Origin: Larus michahellis
Lineage: Eukaryota > Chordata > Aves > Charadriiformes > Laridae
NCBI RefSeq assembly: GCF_964199755.1
Contig: NC_133904.1
Location: 1-64,000 of the forward strand
DNA: 64,000 bases
Direction: 5' to 3'
Below the pieces are notes generated by a model that was not told the DNA's origin, made no database searches, and worked only from the letters and a program-made list of their open reading frames with translations. The position numbers and the translations under genes were made by a program. Positions 56,201 through 64,000 of the stretch are shown piece after piece (the stretch's first letter is position 1; each line of letters starts with the position of its first letter).

Positions 56201-59200
56201 ACTGGTTCCCTGAAAGGTTCATCTATGTAGTACATAGGATTTGCTCCCCAGGGAATGGGAGCATGGGAGTGTATGTTACCCATACATCCCAGGGCAGCCC
56301 CAGTACTGCCATGTGGACCACACAAGCTGCAATTCCAAGCTGAAAGGTAAAGCAGGTAGCAGCAACAGTGGATTTCTGCAGCCAGAAAAAGTCTATAGTA
56401 TTATCTATTCAGAAGCGCACTTCAGTGCTTTGTAACGGGTATGAAAAATCTCCACGGGACCATTTTCTTATGTGTAAGGTAACTGAGCCAAAGCAGATCC
56501 CTGACTCCAATCTGGTGACAGACAGTGTTGTTCCTTGATCTCACCTGCAATTTAATCACAGTCAGTGCCTGTTTTGAGGCAATTCTGTCCTTGAGCTACA
56601 CCATGAAACCAAATAGCGCGTTCAGTGCTTCACATCAGACTGGAATTATTTCTGGCATCACACAAAGCACATCACGTGCACACCTTCCTCATCACCCATC
56701 ACCCCCATCACAACTTAGATGACCACCAGCACGTCTGGTAAATCTTCACTTTTGAAATCCATGTCACCTTCTTCTGGTGGGTAGGGAAATACTGATGTAT
56801 CTTTTGAGAAGGCCAGTTACTTTAAAGTTATTTTTGGAGGCAAAATTTTCTTCTGGGAGACCACTGGTCTGTCTAGGCCAAGTGTAAGCTAACCTGAAGA
56901 ATTCTCAGTTAAAATATCTAGCGTCTGAGCAGAAACGCATCAGAACAGGTAAACATGCATCCGAATGTCAGGTAGCTGTTCTATACATCTCAGCAACAGG
57001 GATTTGCTTAAAATTGGCCACAGATCAATATTAGTACTAAATTCCCTGGCACAAAGAGCCTTGCAATAACAAAATCCCTGACAGTCTACTGCTCTCCTTC
57101 CGTTAGGCTAATAATACCTCTATCTCCCAGAGGCTATTAGTCTTCGTCTATTAAGAGTCGGGTGTGGGGGACAGCAAGCGCAGAGAGAAGCGGACCGCAG
57201 CATAAACCAAAATAGGAGAGTGGCAAATATCCTATGAAGATATCTCCCACAGACAGGGGAAAGCGACAGGGAGAGTATCGTTACCATCGTCTCCCGCTTC
57301 GCTAACAGGATACAGACGTTGTCTGCTCAACAGCCGCATAAAGAAGCTAATTCTGCAGGAACTAGCACATGTAGCAATGGAATGTTATTCACATACACTG
57401 GACATTTAGTTACCCTTAAAATTTCCAAGTCACACGTATGCTATTGAAAACATTTGCATGGGGCATTATATAGGCAACGTAAATATTGATTCATCTAAGT
57501 TTTACGTTCATAAACTTCAGAGTTAAAACTCAATTGTTTAAGGTAATCTTTACAAATTTTACACATGTAGGCAAATCCAACTGCTGCCGTTACACTCGCT
57601 CACATCAAGAAACTTTTCTTTTCTGGTAGTTTTCCCCTCCACAACCATCCAAGACAGACTTTTAAAGAATGGCAAATTCAACAGTGACAAAGAACTAACA
57701 GGAACAAATTTAACAGCCACAGCATTGCAAGGACATGGCTACAAGCTCAGCGTATTTGGAGTAACAGTCCCACGTTTGCTTAAATTACACTTCAATGCTC
57801 TTATTTTCACATGCAGATCAACTGTGAAAATTCAGGTTCCTCATTCTCTTGAGAAACCTAACAGGTAGTTACCCCCTCACTTACTTCAACAGAATCGTCC
57901 TCGCATCCATCTCTGCGTTCTCATCACCAGGAACATCAAATTTGTTAGTGAGTGTGAGAGAAACCTCTGTCTTTGCTAGCATTTCCCTGTTGGGGTCATT
58001 AACATTGCCCGACCCTTCCCCTGCCAAGCAGAAAGAGTAGATAGATTAAACAGTATTCTTTACGTTCTTGACTGCCAGAGCTTTGTAAGTTTTCCCTACA
58101 TAACAGACCACAGGAAAACTACAGTTCCCTATACTGTCAAAAGGACACTTCAAAAGCCAAAACCAGCTTTTACAAACATCACCTTGAACATGTTACAGAC
58201 TTTTTCTTCACAAAACTGAGAGAATGCGCTGTCCAGAAAGGCACCACAAAATCACTAGTTTGTATGCCTCAAAGATGTATGTGTATTCCAGACTGTATCC
58301 CAGCATCTCACGTTCTACTGAGAAGAGTAGCTGACCTGCCAAAAATACTACATAAATAAAAATATGACTGTGCCTCCTCTATGTTCGTGCCCTCACTAGA
58401 ATAAATCTTCCAAGCTAAGAGTGAAGCCCTTGTTGGCAAACAAGCCAAAAAACTGTGTCCGCTTAATACACGCGTCATTTAATACACTTATTACCGCACT
58501 CTGAAAGGAACACATACAGATGGCCAGAAGGGAGGACAGATCTCTGCAAACAACTGGGACAGAGCGACACACACACACACACTCACAGAGAAAACTGGCT
58601 CCAGCGTAATGGAACAAAGAAAACATGTCAAAATATCCATTTGCCTTCTAGAAACTTCTGAAGTGGGGTGAGGTGAGGGGCGGGGGAGAAGAAGAGGAAG
58701 AACCCCTTTTTTTCCCAGGGTAACAAATTCTGCAGTCAGAGATAATACAGTGGAAAAAATTTGCTGCTGCTTTTTAGAGTGCATCCTCCCAAACAACCTG
58801 TGATGATTCCTTAGATAGTTTCTTTACTGCACTTCATATAATTTAAGGTAATATCACGTATTTCTGAAGTACAATAAACTACACTACCTATTAAGGACTC
58901 AATTGTAGGAACCTCTCCAAGATCGTCCAGCAGCTCGTGAATTGGATCGTTGTGCTCAGGAGCAATTGCATCTTGGTGGTCTAAGAGCAACTAGATGAAC
59001 AGAAAGAACATTTATGTTGTTAATAGTACAACCTTTTCTAGACATTCCTTACTTTGAGTAATTCTAGAAATTACATTACTTTGAGTTGGTATCTTTTAGA
59101 AAAAGATCTTATTTCACTGAACGCCAAAGCAGCAACATCAACATTCAAAGATGTGCCGATATCACATACTCAAATACTTGCAAATAAACTTAGAAAGGCC

Positions 59201-62200
59201 ACAAGGCAAATTCTATAAACTGACAACCTCTTGCACACTACAATCAAAAGACAACTTTCAGCCTTGTATTTGGTAACTTTGCGTTTCAGCCAGAAGCAGC
59301 ATTCTCTCCGTCAGCACTGCTTATAAGGAGCAACTGTGACCGATGTATACTTACAGTGTGTGTATTGATGATTTCACCAATAGAAATATAAATAACAGGT
59401 TTAGTGAGAGTGACCAAATCAGAATATTCATCAATATTGAATTTATCCTGCAATTCAGGAACCTCAGAGGCAGCCTGAAAAAAACGTCTTTAGAGAAAAG
59501 GAGGAGAAAAGAAGAATCAGTATGACCCCGAGAGCCACGTGATATATCAAGAGCATTAACTCCCCATGACAATCCCAAGCGTAGTCTCTCTTCTTTAAAC
59601 TATGCTACATTACAACATACTACAGTTTTGTCAGCTTCTGATTTTTAACACATCAGAAGTAACCTAGTAAATTTGATTATTGATATCGGCCATGTTGACG
59701 TTGGCTCATTTTCAGCAGTCACAGGACTAGTCTATGGCTCCGGTGACTTCGTTCGCACATCCTCCTGCCTCCACTGCAGTAACACCCCTTGCTCCCACCA
59801 ATCTCTGGTCTTCTTTCTTCCAAAACATGAGAGGTATAAGACGACAATTCTTGAACAAAAGCTTACTTCAACTATATGAACAGCTGAACGCCAACCTGCT
59901 TTATTCCTGAGCACCACTGAGTTTTCATGTGGAGCCAGGGTTTACATGGGACAGAGGAATGTATATCCATTCTAGCTGTCCACGTCCCAAGTATCACAAT
60001 AAACAGATGCAGAAGTAACCTTTATTCTGGAAACTCCCAAGTCAGAATACTTGACTTGATAAACTCATTAACATACAATGTACTGTTCATAAATTCCAGG
60101 TACGCATTTTATCTGCCATTGTCACTGATGCTCATGGCAGTCTGGAGTGCAATCTCTTACTTTCAACAGACTGCATATTAGACAGAGACAGAATTTATCA
60201 TATTTAAAATTTATTATTAGCCCTTTTTACTTGCAACGTTACCCTCTGCCAAACTTCCCATCTTAATTAGCTACGGTCTTCTACCTGAATTTCTGGTATG
60301 ACTGTGACAGGTATTCATTAATGATGCTTAGGTGTGCGTTGTCTCCCATGAACATCTTATTGGATGCAGCATGCTGCAACATCTTCGCAATGGAGCCGAG
60401 GTTTCTGCGCTGATCCGTGGTCAGCTGACCTCCAGCTGAAAGATCAATGATGTCAAACGCATCTGGTGCGACAATGGCTGGATTCATGTAGCGATAATAG
60501 AGTAAGTTGCCAACAATCTGGGAAAAGTTGAGTAGAGAAGAAACACATCAAGAAACAATGGTATAGGACCCAATTGAATTTTATTGAAAACTACTCTGAC
60601 TGTGCTTTGGTAAGTTGTTTTCTTGTAAGCCAGAGGCCTCTTCCAAGATAAAGGTTCTGCTGTGCTGCTGCATACAAGCACATACTATCTACAGTGTTAA
60701 AAAAAAAAAAAAACCATTAAGATGCAATAGGATGGTCAACACAAAGAGGGAAGACTGAGCACTACTAGTCACAGGACAATACAGCAGCAGATGTTCCTAT
60801 GCATAAAGATTTAAAACTTTAGCTTAAAAACGTATGGACAGGAGATATTACAAGTTACCAACGGACTACTCGTATGAGCATGAGGCAATCTATACGGAGA
60901 ATTAAACACAACTGAGTTAGTCTAACAGAGAGCAGAACGATCATGGTACAGAGGAACCCGGTAACGCAGTTTCAATATGGAACAAGTGATAATTCTTAGA
61001 GAAGCATGCAGAATCGTCTGCCATCTCCAACAAAGCAAAAACGGTGAGGAAGCATGTCACACCAAGAAGATAAACTGAGGAAACTACTTTCCATTCCTTC
61101 TCCAAAGCCCTCTTCTCTTTCAGAATAATTCTTCAATAAGCCAGCAACATTTTCAGGCACAGACCCCATTTACAAGTTAGCAAGAGTAAGTGAGAAACCA
61201 TTTAATCTAGAGGTAAGAAAATCAGAAGTACAGAAGATGAATGGCATTTGACACTTCCAAATCCAATTTACTTAGTCAAATGTGAGCAGCAATTAATGTC
61301 AAGGAACCAAAAATAAAGACGTCACATTATCCATACGCTCACAAATATACTTCTAACCCATATTTGATATTTTGCCAAAAATAATTCCAGCAATGAAAAG
61401 GAATTAACCTAACATGCCAATGTAAAGCGATAGTCCTCACACCGCATGCTCTAGTACTTTCTGGTGGTTCACGGAAATTTGCAGAGGGCCCGGTCACTGA
61501 ATCTTGGCTTCACCTGCTTGCCATGTGACTTAAACGCATGGAAGAGATTGGGGTCTGAACAAACAGCTGGGAACAGAGAGAAAAAATCTAGCCATTGCTG
61601 AGCAGCCCCAGAAATTACGAAGCGCTTCCAGTGAGGTCATTTTTGTGACAACTGTTTCATGCAAGCCCCTGCTGTGCTGTCACAGAGTTTATCACGGGAT
61701 GACAACAGTCAAAGCTGTTTACTACAAGTAATAAGAAAATGCGTCTATGAAAGAAATTGTATTAATAACTTGCAAAATTGAGGGGGAGGAGAAGAACAGT
61801 ATATGGGGAGCTTTGTTGCTAAAAAAAAAAAAAAATCTACGAGAAGCCATTGCATGCAACTGCAGTTTTGACTTTCATGTGGACAGTTACATTGTTTCCA
61901 TGAGGATTAATGAAAACCTCAGTTTTCCACCTAAATTTACAGATGGAATAAATTAATTCACCTGCATAGAAAGAATCGATGCCTCAGAATGGGAAAGCAC
62001 AGAACTAGAAGAGAGAAGAAAACAGCATTCAGATTGGCAATTATTTTGTAATGAAGCAGAGGCAGAGAAGTTTAAAGAGACGTTGTCAAGCATTCTAAGA
62101 TCCAAACTGTGTTTTATTAACAAGCAACGCATTCATGGACCTAGAGGCCTTCACAATTACCAAAAGCCATAAAACTAAAGAAATTTAAATGAAAACCCCA

Positions 62201-63059
62201 AAGCTATACTCAGAGTGCCTACTATTAGGATCCTTTTAGTTCTCCAACGGTATTGAAACGCAAAATAAAAAACTGACTGGACATCATGGAAAGTGACTCT
62301 GCCTGTTGCTGTCAAAACATCCCAGGGTGTTACAGATAGGGGGGAATTAGGAATATCAGAATTTTGCACACAGCCTTTTTAACTTGACATTGTCTCTTTA
62401 GGAAAGGAGCAGCTGGCTGTGACCATACCAGCAAACACAAGGTTTACTTTCTAGGAGCAAGAGTACCCCAAGTCAAGAAACCTAAAGGACCAAATGCCCA
62501 AGATATTAAAAAGCATAGCAGAAGCGACAGGGTACCTCCTTCTGAACAACGTACTACTTCTCAGGCGACGTATTTGAAGCTCACAATTAAAAGCCCCATG
62601 TGAAACATTTTCTATCTGTACAAGTACAAGCTTTATATAGGTTTACACTCACTCCTCTCCACACACAACAGAGAAGAATGAGATGCACTTGTCAGAGCCA
62701 ATTTGGCTGACAATTATTCACAAAGACGTTCAGATCCTCACCTTCAGAAGCTCATCCTCGCCAGCATCAGGAAACTTCTCATGCAGGGAGTCTTTTAGTA
62801 CCTTGGCAATGAAACGCATTCCATAACTTCAAGAGAAAGAAAACGGCAAGTAAGGCTGCTGCAAGCATTAACCCACCACCACCTTCTCAGGGATAACACT
62901 GTGGTACACCAGACTCACGGGATTTTGTCCACTGAGCTAACAATGGCAGACAGGAACTTGTCTGTCACTGTCCTCATGTTTCTGATTGAGGCATCCAGGC
63001 GCGTCCTCACCTCTTCATGATTTAGAGCTTGTTCAGGTGTAACATCGTACGGCAGTTTG
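50168..63059 (-). CDS. IQGAP1: IQGAP1, last 12 coding exons (C-terminal 547 residues)
   Basis: IQGAP1 is a large cytoplasmic scaffold that binds actin, calmodulin, Cdc42 and Rac1 and links them to adhesion, cell migration and MAP-kinase signalling. The window holds roughly the last third of the protein (full-length vertebrate IQGAP1 has about 1,650 residues). Residues 1-230 here form most of the GAP-related domain, including MNPAIVAPDAFDIIDLSAGG and MLQHAASNKMF. The RasGAP C-terminal domain follows, from about residue 306 to 520, and the protein ends in KKFYGK. All 12 exons join in frame with GT-AG borders and there are no stops. The gene runs off the right edge, so the start is not here. IQGAP2 and IQGAP3 are less likely because the C-terminal sequence fits IQGAP1. 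Confidence 0.97.
50282..52026 (-). other. IQGAP1 last intron (1.7 kb)
   Basis: No gene or mobile element recognised. A 160-codon minus-strand frame at 51442-50960 lies inside it. It lacks a family signature and splice sites, so I do not call it. Confidence 0.6.
52027..52135 (-). CDS. IQGAP1: IQGAP1 exon k
   Basis: It reads FKNVIFEISPTEEVGDFEVK and ends in ETFMLHYQ. Length 109 bp, donor GTAAGA. Confidence 0.95.
53015..53137 (-). CDS. IQGAP1: IQGAP1 exon j
   Basis: It reads VSKKPREMKGKNSKKISLKY and ends in EIEDLQGNQ with a split Gln codon at a GTAAGT donor. An A run lies just outside the acceptor on the plus strand (T run on the minus strand), serving as the polypyrimidine tract. Confidence 0.95.
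54048..54214 (-). CDS. IQGAP1: IQGAP1 exon i
   Basis: It reads DIRNQRRYRQRRKAELVKLQ and ends in YIKTCLDNLASKG, with a split Lys codon. The basic run is typical of IQGAP C-termini. Confidence 0.96.
55278..55490 (-). CDS. IQGAP1: IQGAP1 exon h (RasGAP C-terminal domain)
   Basis: It reads EAEHQRAMQKRAIRDAKTPD, a Lys-rich stretch, and KYQELINDIAK. Length 213 bp, donor GTATGC. The helices here begin the RasGAP C-terminal fold. Confidence 0.96.
55915..56002 (-). CDS. IQGAP1: IQGAP1 exon g
   Basis: It reads TKRLIVDVIRFQPGETLTEI and ends in ETPATSEQ. Length 88 bp, acceptor TTTGCAG, donor GTATGA. Confidence 0.95.
56003..57884 (-). other. IQGAP1 intron between exons f and g (1.9 kb)
   Basis: Unique-looking AT-rich DNA. 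I recognise no mobile element or RNA gene. The other introns over 300 bp in this gene (52136-53014, 53138-54047, 54215-55277, 55491-55914, 58021-58887, 58991-59354, 59488-60284) are likewise plain, with short A or T runs and a CA run at 58569-58582. Confidence 0.6.
57885..58020 (-). CDS. IQGAP1: IQGAP1 exon f
   Basis: It reads GEGSGNVNDPN, then KTEVSLTLTNKFDVPGDENA and DARTILL. Acceptor TTGGCAG, donor GTAAGT. This linker joins the GAP-related and RasGAP C-terminal domains. Confidence 0.95.
58888..58990 (-). CDS. IQGAP1: IQGAP1 exon e
   Basis: It reads LLLDHQDAIAPEHNDPIHEL and ends in PTIESLI, with a split Gly codon. Length 103 bp. Donor GTAGTG is weak but in the right place. Confidence 0.95.
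59355..59487 (-). CDS. IQGAP1: IQGAP1 exon d
   Basis: It starts after an AAAG acceptor that splits an Arg codon, reads RFFQAASEVPELQDKF and ends in GEIINTHT. A second AG inside the exon (TTTTTTTCAG) looks like a better acceptor but would break the frame. Confidence 0.93.
60285..60517 (-). CDS. IQGAP1: IQGAP1 exon c (GAP-related domain core)
   Basis: The longest exon here, 233 bp. It reads IVGNLLYYRYMNPAIVAP and continues to NEYLSQSYQKF. It covers the YRYMNPAIVAPD helix, the counterpart of the FLRxxxPA signature of true RasGAPs. IQGAPs are known to lack GAP activity. Confidence 0.97.
60518..62741 (-). other. IQGAP1 intron between exons b and c (2.2 kb)
   Basis: The largest intron fully in the window. 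Only short A runs (60697-60712, 61820-61834) and short frames are seen. Confidence 0.6.
62742..62826 (-). CDS. IQGAP1: IQGAP1 exon b (GAP-related domain)
   Basis: It reads YGMRFIAKVLKDSLHEKF and ends in GEDELLK at an AAG/GTGAGG donor. Length 85 bp. The following intron is about 2.2 kb. Confidence 0.95.
62919..63059 (-). CDS. IQGAP1: IQGAP1 exon a (GAP-related domain)
   Basis: It reads LPYDVTPEQAL, then the stretch to SAIVSSVDKIP. Acceptor AAATAG, donor GTGAGT. The first base completes a codon begun in the previous exon, outside the window. The intron to the next exon is only 92 bp. Confidence 0.95.
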
Positions 63060-63284
63060 CTATTTGAAAAAGCCAAACATATGAAGGTGAGTATTCCTCA
63101 GCCTAGCATACTTCAAGAGTTTCTAGCTCAACATAGAAACAACCTTATATTGACTTGGCTGCCAAGAGCTGTGCACTGCCTTCAGTCAACCTTTCAGGCA
63201 CTGGAAGAGCTGAAGACTTCTTTTACTTTCTCTACTCTCTCTTGCAATGGCCACTGTGAGAAAAGGCCCAGCTAACTCAAAACT

Positions 63285-63335
<51 letters not shown>

Positions 63336-64000
63336 GCATGCACACATGCATACTAGGTTAAAAAGTGCCATCAGTGACATGTAGTGGTACTTTGAGCTGC
63401 AAAGAAATTAGTGAACAAGCAAGCCACACGCTTGAACATTAAGATGATAAAAGCTTGGACACAAGCCAGAAGCTAGAACAGTATCCATAAAAAACAATAT
63501 AACATGCTACTGGTGGGAAGCAGTGTCAAATGCTTTTTGTTACATTTTCTTCATCAGCTGAAATTACTGCAGAGTATTTCAGTAAAGACAGACAGATGAA
63601 GCGGATAATTCGTAAAAGCGTCTCTTAATTCTTACGTAAAGAGAAGGACCTGAACACAAATCTTCACCTACATTTTTAACACATCCAGAATTTTGAACTG
63701 GGTGTATGGCAAAATATATGACTGCAGATTGCTTTGAATGTGGAAACTTATTCGGTATGGTGCCTTTTTTTTTTTTTTTTTTAAAGTATGTTAAAAAAAG
63801 CCCACCACAATAGAAACCTCGAGTTCTAGCATATCACATGCGCTGGAAGAAAAAGAAACCAGAATGACACAAAACCATCTAGCACAATCCAGTTGTCATC
63901 AGTGGCTGATGTTAATTAGAAAGATGTTAGGATAGAAGAACTGCAATATCATGCTTCTCCTCCAGCAAAATAGGTTTTGTTGGTGTCCTGGTTTCAGTCA
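63060..64000 (-). other. IQGAP1 intron running off the right edge, with long T run
   Basis: The upstream intron contains an uninterrupted T run of about 50 bases at 63283-63332 (A run on the coding strand) and a second T run at about 63765-63781. No retrotransposon body next to the first run was recognised. Confidence 0.6.

Overview
The window is vertebrate nuclear DNA, almost certainly from a bird. Three things point that way. A 5'-truncated CR1 LINE carries the tell-tale ATTCTATGA tail. A young provirus has a tRNA-Trp-type primer site and an alpharetrovirus-like TM subunit. A second LTR opens with TGTGGTGG and looks like a common avian ERV LTR. A galliform host is plausible but is not shown by the sequence.

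Right third (about 46-64 kb): gene territory on the minus strand. The last 12 coding exons of IQGAP1 lie at 63059 to 50168 and encode 547 residues plus stop, with every splice site and phase consistent. A 3' UTR follows. A small exon-like or retrocopy-like remnant lies at 48.6 kb. Then comes a CpG island with the first exon (43 codons) of an unidentified minus-strand gene at 47394-47266. A phase-compatible second exon lies at 39972-39886, so the intron would be about 7.3 kb.

Middle (34-46 kb): locally duplicated, GC-rich DNA. A block at 34.2-37.4 kb is repeated at 41.2-43.0 kb, with fragments at 44.1-45.3 kb. One copy has expanded a 51-bp minisatellite to 26 units. Next to a nonsense-mutated copy of the unidentified gene's first exon lies a roughly 40-bp tandem array built around NRF1-type palindromes. 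G-rich and then C-rich minisatellites (37.6-40.7 kb) fill the putative intron.

Left half (1-34 kb): no convincing host gene. It is a patchwork of (i) a diverged satellite with a period near 140 bp, strongly T-poor on the plus strand; (ii) a 4.7-kb direct segmental duplication (1515-6800 and 22998-27680) whose left copy later received the CR1; (iii) five diverged copies of a roughly 1.5-kb module; and (iv) a 5.0-kb alpharetrovirus-like provirus (15388-20418, minus strand). The provirus has near-identical LTRs, a gag remnant, no visible pol and two env-TM-like segments. Nearly all open frames in this half arise from repeats or strand-biased composition.

The most interesting items are the NRF1-palindrome array beside a broken duplicate first exon, the unidentified two-exon gene, the provirus with duplicated env TM, and the 51-bp array that is open on both strands because its period is 17 codons.
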